From positions 1-15,102 of the forward strand of contig CAZPEM010000079.1 in the NCBI GenBank assembly GCA_964585575.1: 15,102 nucleotides of DNA, in the 5' to 3' direction. This DNA is from UBA4655 sp964585575. GTDB lineage: Bacteria > Planctomycetota > Planctomycetia > Pirellulales > UBA1268. The stretch's first letter is position 1. Each line of letters opens with the position of its first letter. Both the position numbers and the translations under genes were made by a program. Below, in pieces: positions 1 to 7,009 of this stretch. The notes under the pieces were generated by a model. The model was not told the origin of the DNA and did not search any database. It saw only the letters and a list, made by a program, of their open reading frames with translations.

Positions 1-59
1 CCACTCGGCCGATTCCTGAAATCGGCTTCATCTGACCAGCCCTGTCAGAGAGGTGCCTC

Positions 60-491
60 GTGAAACGCTGGTGTGCCGTGCTGGCATGTCTTGCCTACTG
101 CGGTTTGCTTGCCTATGCAGCCGACGAACCGGTCAAGGTGGTGATCGATCCCGCCAAGGCCAAGCCACAGATGAAGATTGAAGGGGAGTACAAAGCCAGG
201 GTAACGGGCGTCAATGCGTCGCCCCGGACCATCGCCGCCCAGGTGGTCGCCCGCGGCAATGACCAGTTCGTCGTCAGCATCTTTGAAGGCGGTTTCCCCG
301 GCGACGGCTGGGACGGCAAGACCAAGCAGGAAGTAGCCGCGAAGGCCGAAAACGGCAGGGTCACGTTCGCAGGGAAGGCCTGTAGCGGAAGCATTGCCGA
401 TGGTGTCCTAACGCTCAACGAAGAGAAATCCACCACGCAGTTGAAACGCATCGAGCGGAAGAGCAAGACGCCAGGGGAGAAGCCGAGATAA
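60..491 (+). CDS. Small secreted protein resembling the N-terminal module of DUF1080 proteins
   Basis: The 143-residue product starts at GTG with a GAGG ribosome binding site seven bases upstream. Residues 1-20 form a signal peptide (basic start, hydrophobic core, AYA cleavage motif), so it is probably exported. The rest is a beta-rich module with a GGFPGDGWDGK motif at residues 77-87 and an IERKSKTPGEKP end. From memory, planctomycete proteins with a DUF1080 (3-keto-disaccharide hydrolase-like) domain carry such a module first, followed by a similar R-K-S-x-T-x-G-x-KP linker and then the catalytic domain. Here a stop codon falls exactly at the linker and no catalytic domain follows in any frame. 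It is therefore either a stand-alone accessory module or a gene that lost its 3' half; function unknown. Confidence 0.75.
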   Translation: MKRWCAVLACLAYCGLLAYAADEPVKVVIDPAKAKPQMKIEGEYKARVTGVNASPRTIAAQVVARGNDQFVVSIFEGGFPGDGWDGKTKQEVAAKAENGRVTFAGKACSGSIADGVLTLNEEKSTTQLKRIERKSKTPGEKPR

Positions 492-562
492 AGCCGCCCC
501 TTTTCCGGAGGCCTCGGCAGCAAAATCTGTGGGTGACTTGGGCTCCGGCAGTTAGTGCAACA

Positions 563-636
563 TACGTTCTGTAGATACCCGGCGCGTGTCCGTCCGAGTC
601 GAGCGTAGCGATACGAGGGCAGGCCCCTGGCGACCG
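563..636 (+). repeat. Dispersed repeat, copy 1
   Basis: The core CGAGTCGAGCGTAGCGA followed by ACGAGGGC is shared with 14265-14338 in the same orientation, with weaker similarity spreading to both sides. Both copies lie in non-coding DNA near an IS256 remnant. What it does is unknown. Confidence 0.5.
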
Positions 637-710
637 CCATCTGAAAGATGCGAGCAGACGACATGCATGTGGTGGGTTAAGAACCAACGATGTGGTATGG
701 GATTTAGCCC

Positions 711-739
711 CAAGGGTGGAGCGTTTCGCGCCACCCTTG
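711..739. repeat. REP-like imperfect hairpin
   Basis: Arms CAAGGGTGGAGCG and CGCGCCACCCTTG flank a TTT loop; 12 of 13 positions pair. There is no T-tract on either side, so it is not a classical intrinsic terminator. It looks like a REP-type palindrome or a structured RNA end. Confidence 0.5.
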
Positions 740-893
740 CCGCGGGCGCTGGAGCGATTCGCACCACCATGCCATCCAGTTCGTCCTGCTTTGCCGTCAA
801 CATATTGATTTCGTGGCTGCATAAGTGGAGACGAATACCGGTCCGGTGGATAAAGCAACACCCCTTCTGTAAATCCGGGTTTTCAGAGGAGGG

Positions 894-1130
894 TCATCTG
901 GCTTCCATGGTCAGGTAGGCTCGTTCGGTTTCCCAATCGTCACTGATCTCTGAGAGGACGGCAGAGGCGAGTCGCAGTAGCGACGCCTCGTTCGGGAAGA
1001 GCGTTGCGACCCGTGTCCGTCGTTTGATCTCCTGGTTGAGTCGCTCGAGCCCGTTGGTCGTGCGGAGCCGCCGCCGGTGGGCGGCTGGGACTCGGAGGAC
1101 CGTGAGGGCCTCTGCGACATTCTCTTCTAG
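894..1130 (-). pseudogene. 3' fragment of an IS256-family transposase
   Basis: The minus strand encodes about 78 residues of the transposase C-terminus without internal stops, including the family hallmarks RRRLRTTNGLERLNQEIKRR and LFPNEASLLRLASAVL, and ends at TGA (896-894). The N-terminal three quarters, with all catalytic aspartates, are missing: the frame ends where the IS1380 element begins at 1131. Sequence beyond that element (3000 onward) does not resume the transposase, so this is not a simple insertion into a full gene. It is closely related to the 3' part of the remnant at 14410-15002, which lies in the opposite orientation. Confidence 0.9.
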
Positions 1131-2994
1131 CCCTTAGCCAAGCGACCTGCGCTTGCGCATTTCCGGCTCAGCGCATAAAAAACTCGAAATCCCCCGACGA
1201 ATCGCGTGACTACGGTTGGAGCCAGGTCACGCGGCTCGTCTCTCACGGAGGAGTTTCGAGTGAACGCCAAAGTACGACGGCAGCTGAAAAACCGCAAGAA
1301 GAGAATCGCCCGGCGGCTGGAGCGGATCGATCGACGGGCATCGGAGCGGCCGGAGCTTGCCGCCTCGAACATCCACTATGAGATCGCGGACCGGACGCGG
1401 GCGATCGCCACGGGCGGGATCGGTGCGGCGCACCTTCTGATCAATCGCTTGGGCCTCGAGCGGGCGATCAACGATCGTCTCGGTCTGCTCAAGGTTCATC
1501 TGCCGTACCACGAGTCGGATCACGTCCTGAACATCGCCTACAACCTGCTGGCTGGCGGCACGAGGCTCGAGCACCTGGAACTCCTGCGGAACGACGAGGG
1601 CTACTTGGACGCCCTCGGGGCCCGGCGGATTCCCGATCCGACGACGGCCGGGGACTTCTGCCGCCGGTTCGACGTCGAACGCATCGAAGCGGTGCAGGAG
1701 GTCTTCAACGACACCCGTGTGGAGATCTGGAAGCAGCAGCCGGAAGACTTCTTCCGAGAGGCGATCCTCGACGCCGACGGCACGATGGTCGAGACGACAG
1801 GGCAGTGCAAGGAGGGGATGAACATCAACTACAAGAACCAGTGGGGCTATCACCCGCTGGTGCTCTCGCTGGCCAACACGGGCGAGCCGCTCTATGTGGT
1901 GAACCGCTCCGGCAACCGCCTCAGTCACGAGCCGGCGGCGGCGACCTTCGACAAGGCCATCGGCCTGTGCCGTCGGGCTGGCTTCCGGCGCATCCGCCTG
2001 CGGGGCGACACGGCCTTCTCGCAGACCGAGCACCTCGACGGCTGGGCGGCCAACGGGGTGACGTTCGTGTTCGGCATCCAGGCGATGCCCAACCTCTACG
2101 ACCATGCCGAGAATCTGCCCCGAAACGCCTGGCAGGAACTGGTTCGGCCGCCGAAGCACCAGACGAAGACCGCTCCCCGCCAGCGGCCCGAGAACGTCAA
2201 GCAGCAGGTGGTCGAGGAGCGGAAGTTCAGGGACATTCGTCTGGCGAAGGAATACGTCGCCGACTTCCGTTACCGGCCGATCAAGTGCGAGCGGGAATAC
2301 CGCATCGTCGTGCTCTGGAAGGATCTCGAGGTCCACCAGGGTCAGCGGAAACTGTTCGACGACACTCGCTGCTTCTTCTTCATCACCAACGACTTCCGTA
2401 AGTCGGTGGCGGAGATCGTGCTGGAGGCAAACCACCGCTGCAATCAGGAGAATCTCTTCGCCCACCTCAAGAGCGACATGCGCGCCCTATCGGCTCCCGT
2501 GGACACGCTGGTGAGCAACTGGGCGTACATGGTGATGGCCTCGCTGGCCTGGAGTCTGAAGGCATGGATGGCCCTCTCGCTGCCGACCGAGGGGCGGGAC
2601 GCCGACGCTCGTGGCGAAGAGAAACGAACAATCCTGCGGATGGAGTTCACGACGTTCCGTCGTGCCTTCATGGCGATCCCAACGCAGATCGTGAAGACGG
2701 GCAGACGGATTGTCTTCCGGATCCTGGCGTGGAACCACTGGCTGCCCACGTTCTTCCGCCTGCTCGATCAACTGAACACGCCGCTCCGGTGTTGACCGCG
2801 GACCCACGAAGCCGGAGTCCGGATGCTCCGGTCCCGATTCACGCCTGACCGCACGACGTGCCGCCGAGCCCACCATGAAGCCCCCGACAACCCGACGAAG
2901 AACACGGCAGCCAACTGCCGGAGGCTCGCGGTGCGCCGTGACGAATGCGCTTACGCGGCGACCACGATGCGGTCGCCATTCGCTTGTTTCAGGG
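1131..2994 (+). mobile_element. IS1380-family insertion sequence, apparently complete
   Basis: The element is 1864 bp with one transposase gene. The left end CCCTTAGCCAAGCGA and the reverse complement of the right end, CCCTGAAACAAGCGA, match at 12 of 15 positions. CTAG flanks both ends (1127-1130 and 2995-2998), matching the 4-bp target duplications known for this family. Because CTAG is its own reverse complement it could also be read as part of the terminal repeats. About 130 bp precede and 200 bp follow the coding region, and I see no further gene in either. Confidence 0.8.
1260..2795 (+). CDS. IS1380-family transposase
   Basis: This DDE transposase should cut and move the surrounding element. 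The chosen GTG start follows GGAGGAG by six bases and gives 511 residues, the normal size for the family; a longer reading from 1206 has no such site. The N-terminus is strongly basic (residues 1-35), as expected for end binding. The catalytic core shows LDADGT (aspartate near residue 173), RGDTAFS (aspartate near 250) and NQENLF (glutamate near 397), so the triad looks complete. No frameshift or stop is visible, so the gene is probably functional. A weak hairpin with arms CCGGAG/CTCCGG lies shortly after the stop (2812-2831). Confidence 0.93.
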   Translation: MNAKVRRQLKNRKKRIARRLERIDRRASERPELAASNIHYEIADRTRAIATGGIGAAHLLINRLGLERAINDRLGLLKVHLPYHESDHVLNIAYNLLAGGTRLEHLELLRNDEGYLDALGARRIPDPTTAGDFCRRFDVERIEAVQEVFNDTRVEIWKQQPEDFFREAILDADGTMVETTGQCKEGMNINYKNQWGYHPLVLSLANTGEPLYVVNRSGNRLSHEPAAATFDKAIGLCRRAGFRRIRLRGDTAFSQTEHLDGWAANGVTFVFGIQAMPNLYDHAENLPRNAWQELVRPPKHQTKTAPRQRPENVKQQVVEERKFRDIRLAKEYVADFRYRPIKCEREYRIVVLWKDLEVHQGQRKLFDDTRCFFFITNDFRKSVAEIVLEANHRCNQENLFAHLKSDMRALSAPVDTLVSNWAYMVMASLAWSLKAWMALSLPTEGRDADARGEEKRTILRMEFTTFRRAFMAIPTQIVKTGRRIVFRILAWNHWLPTFFRLLDQLNTPLRC

Positions 2995-2998
2995 CTAG

Positions 2999-3364
2999 AC
3001 GCTAACCACAGCCAACGTGATTCCAACGCGAGGGAAGCAGGTCGCCATCACGGGCCTGCTCCCCTTGGTGTTTCCCGGCCGCTCAATTCACCCGCGGCTC
3101 CCGCGCCACTCTCCGCACCCTCCCTCCGGCTATTTCCAACCGCGAATACACCCCTGCCCGATCCGCCGACAGGCACCGACCCGAAGCCCACTGGCGTAAC
3201 CCTTCGATCTTGTCGCCCGAAGTGACAGCCACGGCTACGACGTTCTGCGCGGCCTAAACGAGCGGAACGTCGAGTAGGACCGTGTTGGGGGACGGCACGA
3301 GGGTGGATGTCGAAGCCCGGAGGTACATGGCTTGCCGACAGGTCCAAAGTGCGGCCGGGGGGTA
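2999..3364. other. Gene-free stretch carrying direct-repeat copy A
   Basis: No supported gene. Most of the stretch resembles the region upstream of the leucine-rich-like gene (4100-4353), strongest at 3139-3254 and fading toward 3050. Read on the minus strand, it looks like the upstream region of a second gene of the same kind whose body is absent because the IS1380 element now occupies that position. Confidence 0.55.
3139..3254 (-). repeat. 116-bp direct repeat, copy A
   Basis: It aligns without gaps to 4238-4353 (constant offset 1099); a hand count gives 102 of 116 identical bases. The two copies bracket the gene at 3365-4075. Shared blocks include GATCCGCCGACAGGCACCG and TACGACGTTCTGCGCGGCC. 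Confidence 0.85.
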
Positions 3365-4075
3365 TCACTCGGCCGCTTGCTCTGCCCGCTGCCGCCTCTG
3401 CCGCTCTTCCAGCCACTCCGGGATCACGAAGTCCTCGGTAGCGCTGCCGTCGGGTTCGGGGATCAGTTCCAGCGTCTCGATCGGTGGAATATCGACGTCT
3501 TTCTTGGCGATCAGGGCATGGATGGTCTTCGGGGAGATTTGCTTGAGGTTGAAGAGTGACAGCGGGCCTTCGCGCGTGGCGAGGTTTTTTGCGATGGCGA
3601 CGGAGTCACGGGCATCGAGCGTGATCAGGCCGCCGAGGCACAGGAGTCCGCATTTGAACTCCGCGAGCGTCTTGGCGATATCGGCGTCGAGCGTGGTCAG
3701 GCCATTGAGGAACAGATCGCCCTCGAACTCCGCCAGTGCCTTGGCGGTCTCGGCGTCGAGCGTGGTCAGGCCGTTGAGCAGAAGCGGGCCTTTGACATAG
3801 CCTGCCAGTGCCTTCGCAGTTTCGATATCCAGCGACTTCAGGCCATTCAGGGGCAGGCATCCGGGCCATCGAGTTTCTTCGGCATGGCCGAACGTGACCT
3901 CCACCTCCACCCCCGGAAACTCCTCCACCAGTTTCCGTGCCAGCCCCGGCGTCAGGCTCTCGATCTTGTTCGTGTCATCGGGCAACTCGTCGGCAATCGC
4001 AACATTCACGGCGAGCGACAATCCGGACAGGATTACGGCGAACAGAAGCAGCGAAAAACGGGCGAGTGGGTTCAT
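3365..4075 (-). CDS. Secreted leucine-rich-like repeat protein
   Basis: The ATG at 4075 gives 236 residues and a well-formed signal peptide (residues 1-29, hydrophobic from 7 to 27); a GTG at 4087 would only add four residues before it. Residues 74-195 hold five repeats beginning LNGL or similar at 76, 100, 123, 147 and 174, each followed by a TLD-x-(E/D)-x-AK-x-LA pattern with a period of 23-27. This is a leucine-rich-repeat-like solenoid common in planctomycete proteins, probably used for protein binding outside the cytoplasm. The C-terminal 30 residues are charged (WLEERQRRQRAEQ). No catalytic motif is seen. The gene stands alone and its upstream region carries repeat copy B. Partner unknown. 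Confidence 0.8.
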   Translation of the reverse strand: MNPLARFSLLLFAVILSGLSLAVNVAIADELPDDTNKIESLTPGLARKLVEEFPGVEVEVTFGHAEETRWPGCLPLNGLKSLDIETAKALAGYVKGPLLLNGLTTLDAETAKALAEFEGDLFLNGLTTLDADIAKTLAEFKCGLLCLGGLITLDARDSVAIAKNLATREGPLSLFNLKQISPKTIHALIAKKDVDIPPIETLELIPEPDGSATEDFVIPEWLEERQRRQRAEQAAE

Positions 4076-4447
4076 GGCGGGCCTCACGGGAGCAGGCGGG
4101 CGAAGGCTGGCGGGAGATAAAGTAGCCGACGAAAAATTTTACTACTGCCGCCATGCCCTGAGAACGCCATTCGCCCGCCTCCAACGCTCAATTTACCCCC
4201 AACGCCTTCACCTCCCGCCCGCCACTGCCGCCGTCCGACCGCGAATACACTCCCTCCCGATCCGCCGACAGGCACCGTCCGGATGCCCACTGCCGCAACC
4301 CCGCGATCTTTTCGCCCCCAGTGACAGCCACGGGTACGACGTTCTGCGCGGCCCTCGTCGTGCGTAACCGGTTAGTGGAGGAGCGTTGAGCCAGAACTCA
4401 TCCGCATTCAGTTTTGCGGGTCGCCCGCGCCGCCGTGGCAAAGAGGA
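4076..4447. other. Upstream region of the repeat-protein gene, carrying direct-repeat copy B
   Basis: No supported gene. It contains repeat copy B (4238-4353), a perfect 10-bp palindrome TAACCGGTTA near 4366-4375, and the space downstream of the RRM gene terminator. No clear promoter boxes were found for the minus-strand gene ending at 3365. Confidence 0.5.
4238..4353 (-). repeat. 116-bp direct repeat, copy B
   Basis: Ungapped partner of 3139-3254 (102 of 116 bases identical by hand count). It lies about 160 bp upstream of the start codon of the secreted repeat protein, so it may include regulatory sequence or mark the edge of a tandem duplication. Confidence 0.85.
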
Positions 4448-4482
4448 GGGCCGGAGGGCACCTTCACGGCGCCCTCCGGCCC
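4448..4482 (-). terminator. Intrinsic-type terminator of the RRM gene
   Basis: A perfect 12-bp GC-rich stem (GGGCCGGAGGGC / GCCCTCCGGCCC) with an 11-nt loop lies 32 bp past the RRM stop codon. On the minus strand it is followed by a pyrimidine tract (CTCCTCTTT) rather than a clean T-run, so termination efficiency is uncertain. Confidence 0.7.
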
Positions 4483-4514
4483 TGACAACATATTCCGTTT
4501 CGAGGCGATCGAGC

Positions 4515-4820
4515 TTAGTAGCGGCGTCCGCCACCGCCGTAGCCGCCTCGGCCGCCGCCACCACCGCCGCTCTCACGAGGCTTGGCCTCGTTTACGGTGA
4601 GGGGCCGCCCGTCGAACTGCTTATCGTGCATGCCGCTGATCGCCCGCTGCGCGGCGTCGTCTGCCTGCATCTCGACGAATCCGAAGCCCTTGCTACGGCC
4701 CGTCTCACGATCCTGAATGACCTGCGCGCTCGTGACGGTGCCAAACTCGAGAAACATCTGCTCAAGCGATTCGCTCGTGACGCTATAGGCCAGATTGCCG
4801 ACGTACAGTTTCTTACCCAT
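4515..4820 (-). CDS. RRM-domain RNA-binding protein with glycine-rich tail
   Basis: A 101-residue single-RRM protein of the kind found in cyanobacteria and planctomycetes (Rbp-type). RNP-2 is LYVGNL (residues 5-10) and RNP-1 is KGFGFVEM (44-51), with both aromatic positions of RNP-1 present. The tail from residue 84 is almost only glycine, arginine and tyrosine (RGGYGGGGRRY), an RGG-like RNA-contact segment. It should bind single-stranded RNA in the cytoplasm; in cyanobacteria relatives are cold-induced, but cold regulation here is inference only. A GGTAGGAG ribosome binding site precedes the ATG. The gene is monocistronic, with a terminator at 4448-4482 and a roughly 200-bp leader region. 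Confidence 0.95.
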   Translation of the reverse strand: MGKKLYVGNLAYSVTSESLEQMFLEFGTVTSAQVIQDRETGRSKGFGFVEMQADDAAQRAISGMHDKQFDGRPLTVNEAKPRESGGGGGGRGGYGGGGRRY

Positions 4821-5018
4821 GAAAACAAACTCCTACCGATGACCCAAATGAACTTTCGGGGTCACTGCGAAAGGGCCAGAGAGTGGCAGCCCGCCAGAGG
4901 GTAAAGGCGAGGAAAAGAAGCAAATCGCAGCCGATAGGCCAACTCGCAACTAGCGTCGTCCAGAACCGACCCAGTTACGATAGATCAGATTCTTGGGAAT
5001 AGCAACGCTATTTCGGGG
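4821..5018. other. Leader/promoter region of the RRM gene
   Basis: No gene seen. On the minus strand TTGCTA and TATCGT are separated by 17 bases (around 5000-4978), a weak sigma70-like match (4/6 each). If real, it would leave a leader of about 150 nt before the RRM gene, long enough for post-transcriptional control. Confidence 0.3.
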
Positions 5019-5144
5019 CTACAGGGTGGGGTAGAGCCCCTCCAACTGTTCGAGGTAGTCAAGAATGTGGGCCCGGGCCGCCCGCAGTTGCTCTTCTCTG
5101 CTCGAAAGCGAGTGATTGGTGTCTCTTTCTGAAGCTGCACTCAC
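5019..5144 (-). other. Possible small ORF or 3' gene remnant
   Basis: The minus strand stays open for 41 residues from a GTG at 5144 to TAG at 5019. The last 26 residues look protein-like and helical (charged, heptad-like leucines: EEQLRAARAHILDYLEQLEG). The GTG has no properly spaced ribosome binding site and overlaps the start of the acetyltransferase gene on the other strand, so this may be the tail of a lost gene rather than a functional one. I do not recognise it. Confidence 0.3.
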
Positions 5145-5640
5145 TCCTGTCGCAGAGTCTGACTTCGCCGTTCTTCGTGAACTGGCCTATGCGATCTGGC
5201 GGCAGCACTACACCGGGATCATCTCAGCCGCCCAGATCGAATACATGCTCGCGGGCCGGTTCAGCGACGAAGCTCTGCACGAACAGATGGCCACCCCAGG
5301 CCATTGGCTCAAACTGCTGCGAGTCGGGGGCGCACCTGTCGGCTACTGCGGCTACGAGGTCATCCGAGAAGACGATGCCAGCACGCCCGTGATGAAACTC
5401 GGGCAACTGTACCTGCTTGAATCCCATCGCGGCCTGGGCCTGGGCAAGTTGATGCTCGCTCGCGTCGAGTTGCAGGCCCGCGAACACGGCAGCCGCGTGA
5501 TTATCTTGCAGGTCAACAAGCAGAACAGGAGTTCCATAGGCTTCTACCGGGCGATGGGGTTCGAGGTCTTCCGTGAGGCGGTCTTCGACATCGGCGGCGG
5601 GTTCGTGATGGACGACTTCCTGATGGAGAAGCGGCTGTGA
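5119..5640 (+). CDS. GNAT-family N-acetyltransferase
   Basis: A 173-residue GNAT-fold enzyme transferring an acetyl group from acetyl-CoA to an unknown amine. The acetyl-CoA pyrophosphate loop (motif A) is HRGLGLGKLML near residue 105, preceded by the beta-strand GQLYLLES. Motif B is SIGFYRAMGFEVFRE near 139-153, with the usual FY pair. The N-terminal part (AIWRQHYTGIISAAQIEYML) resembles the group that includes RimI-like and diamine acetyltransferases. The start is uncertain: GTG at 5119 and TTG at 5116 are adjacent and neither has a strong ribosome binding site. It converges on the nicotinamidase gene with only five bases between stop codons, so there is no room for a terminator. Confidence 0.9.
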   Translation: MSLSEAALTPVAESDFAVLRELAYAIWRQHYTGIISAAQIEYMLAGRFSDEALHEQMATPGHWLKLLRVGGAPVGYCGYEVIREDDASTPVMKLGQLYLLESHRGLGLGKLMLARVELQAREHGSRVIILQVNKQNRSSIGFYRAMGFEVFREAVFDIGGGFVMDDFLMEKRL

Positions 5641-5645
5641 GCCGG

Positions 5646-6257
5646 TCACCCCCGCCGCACTCCCACCTTCAGCATCCGCGCCCAAGCATCGGCGACGGAG
5701 CCGTTGAGATCAATTCCACGGCACCCTGATTCGACCACCGTGACCTCATAGCCCAACCCGCGAGCGTCGAGGGCGGTATGCAGGATGCAGTAGTCTGTCG
5801 CAAGGCCTGCGAGGACGATCTCCTTAACGCCGCGACTGCGTAGGAGTGCATCCAGCCCCACTGGCGTCGTGCGGTCGTTCTCGAAGAAGGCGGAATAACT
5901 GTCCATGCCAGCATGGACCCCCTTGCGAACGACCGTGGCATGGGCGGGAACATGCAGGCTGGGATGAAACTCCGCGCCGTGCGTCTCCTCAATACAGTGG
6001 TCAGGCCACAGCACCTGCTCACCGTGAGGCAGTATGACGCGGCTGAAGACTGGCCGACCGGGGTGGCTGGAGGCGAACGAGACGTGGCCTGGCGGGTGCC
6101 AGTCCTGAGTCAAAATTACGTGGCGGAAATCCCTCATCAGGCCGTTCACGACCGGCAGTACGGCCTCGGCATCTGGCACGGCGAGCGCGCCGCCGGAGCA
6201 GAAATCATTTTGGAGATCGACGACAATAAGAACGGCGGTGGTCACAAGTGTTGGCAT
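5646..6257 (-). CDS. pncA: Nicotinamidase (isochorismatase-like hydrolase)
   Basis: This 203-residue cytoplasmic enzyme should hydrolyse nicotinamide to nicotinate and ammonia for NAD salvage. The catalytic triad is visible: Asp14 in VVDLQNDFC, Lys112 in VVRKGVHAG and Cys157 in TDYCILHTALDA. The metal site residues Asp52 and His54 (QDWHPPGHVSF) and His87 (WPDHC) are present, and that signature separates nicotinamidases from other isochorismatase-like hydrolases. Length is normal and no disruption is seen. The ATG at 6257 has only a close-set AGGA before it, so the exact start is moderately certain. No other NAD-pathway gene is in the window. Confidence 0.95.
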   Translation of the reverse strand: MPTLVTTAVLIVVDLQNDFCSGGALAVPDAEAVLPVVNGLMRDFRHVILTQDWHPPGHVSFASSHPGRPVFSRVILPHGEQVLWPDHCIEETHGAEFHPSLHVPAHATVVRKGVHAGMDSYSAFFENDRTTPVGLDALLRSRGVKEIVLAGLATDYCILHTALDARGLGYEVTVVESGCRGIDLNGSVADAWARMLKVGVRRG

Positions 6258-6357
6258 TCCTGAGCGCTGCTTGGCAGCCTACTCGGGTTGAGGCAGCCCA
6301 CCAAAAAGGTCCCTTTGTGTGATCCCGCGAACCCCTGAATCCTCGGAGCTACTCGCC

Positions 6358-6567
6358 ATGCCCCTCCTCGCCGACTTCGTCCTCGAAACCATCCCCGGCG
6401 GCGGCGTTGTCAGCGTCGTCCGCGACGGCGTTGGCTTGGGTTCGGTGATCGCGGTCGTCTGCTCATGGCAGAGAAACCGGTCAATCCTGTGGGCGATCCT
6501 CGCGGGATTGCTGTCGTGGTTCTACGTCGGCTACTTCGCGCTGACGCGACGACCGGAGGAGATTTGA
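6358..6567 (+). CDS. Small membrane protein of unknown function
   Basis: The ATG at 6358 follows GGAG by eight bases and gives 69 residues; an in-frame upstream ATG at 6319 has no such site. Residues 26-36 are a hydrophobic stretch and residues 42-62 (SILWAILAGLLSWFYVGYFA) a convincing transmembrane helix, separated by a basic SWQRNR turn, with TRRPEEI at the end. I recall similar short proteins in planctomycete genomes but know no function. The codon pattern looks genuine. The stop codon lies 20 bases from the end of an IS256 remnant on the other strand. Confidence 0.7.
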   Translation: MPLLADFVLETIPGGGVVSVVRDGVGLGSVIAVVCSWQRNRSILWAILAGLLSWFYVGYFALTRRPEEI

Positions 6568-6586
6568 GCTGGAATGAGTGGGTGGG

Positions 6587-6685
6587 TCATCTAGCTTTCA
6601 TATTTAGGCAAGTCCTTTGCGTTTCCCATTCGTCGCTGATGTTGCTGAGAACTGCCGACACGAGCCTGAGTGATGCCTCGTTGAC
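6587..6685 (-). pseudogene. Second, shorter IS256-family transposase 3' fragment
   Basis: Only about the last 32 codons remain, reading NEASLRLVSAVLSNISDEW and ending TGA at 6589-6587. It clearly matches the C-terminus encoded at 894-1130 but is more diverged (ETQRTCLNMKAR against ETERAYLTMEAR), so it comes from a different or older copy. The homology stops at about 6685, exactly where the PEP-CTERM fragment on the other strand begins. Confidence 0.85.
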
Positions 6686-6686
6686 A

Positions 6687-6941
6687 CCCTCGGGTTCCTT
6701 TGCGTCGCTCTTCAGCACTGGAACAGGCAGCGGCAGCGTCTACGACAGCATCTCAGTCACCAACGACGGCCTCGGCCTCTTGGCCGGCACCGCCTCGAAC
6801 GGCCAGACGGTCTGGTTCGACGAGGCGACGGGAGTGCTGTCGTTCTCTGCCGTACCGGAGCCGTCGGCGGTGGTTCTCGGGGGTATAGACGCGGCGGTCG
6901 CGTGGCGGACGGTGAGGCGGCGGAAGCCACGAATGGATTGA
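6687..6941 (+). pseudogene. C-terminal fragment of a PEP-CTERM protein
   Basis: The plus strand encodes 84 residues ending with a PEP-CTERM sorting tail: VPEPSAVVLGG, a hydrophobic segment, then a basic RTVRRRKPR end. The preceding stretch (GTASNGQTVWFDEATGVLSF) has the glycine/asparagine-rich beta character of such exported proteins. Signal peptide and N-terminus are missing and the open frame runs back into antisense IS256 sequence, so an IS256 insertion or a recombination at it probably removed the 5' part. In the hydrophobic part, IDAAVAW has an aspartate that is unusual for this tail, consistent with decay. Confidence 0.75.
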
Positions 6942-7009
6942 GGGATGTTGAACGATTGATGGGCAGTTTCCCACTCGGTGACCACGCCTTGGGACGGCTC
7001 CAGTACTGG

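Larger units (their letters stand above)
492..893. other. Gene-free stretch with repeats, upstream of IS remnants
   Basis: No convincing coding frame is visible on either strand; the open frames here lack ribosome binding sites and overlap one another. The stretch holds a dispersed repeat near 563-636 that recurs near 14265-14338, and an imperfect hairpin at 711-739. From 849 onward the sequence matches, in inverted orientation, the non-coding end of the IS256 remnant at 15003-15047. Confidence 0.6.

Noticed and set aside
1227..2465. Long minus-strand open frame of 412 codons
   Set aside because: It is exactly antisense to the IS1380 transposase, whose DDE motifs and ribosome binding site are clear; long antisense frames are expected in GC-rich DNA.
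2812..2831. CCGGAG/CTCCGG hairpin after the IS1380 transposase as a terminator
   Set aside because: The stem is only six base pairs and no T-tract follows, so it is mentioned with the gene but not called as a terminator.
4208..4576. Minus-strand frame across repeat copy B and the end of the RRM gene
   Set aside because: It overlaps the terminator and the 3' end of the RRM gene in another frame and has no ribosome binding site; similarity to repeat copy A is better explained as DNA-level repetition.
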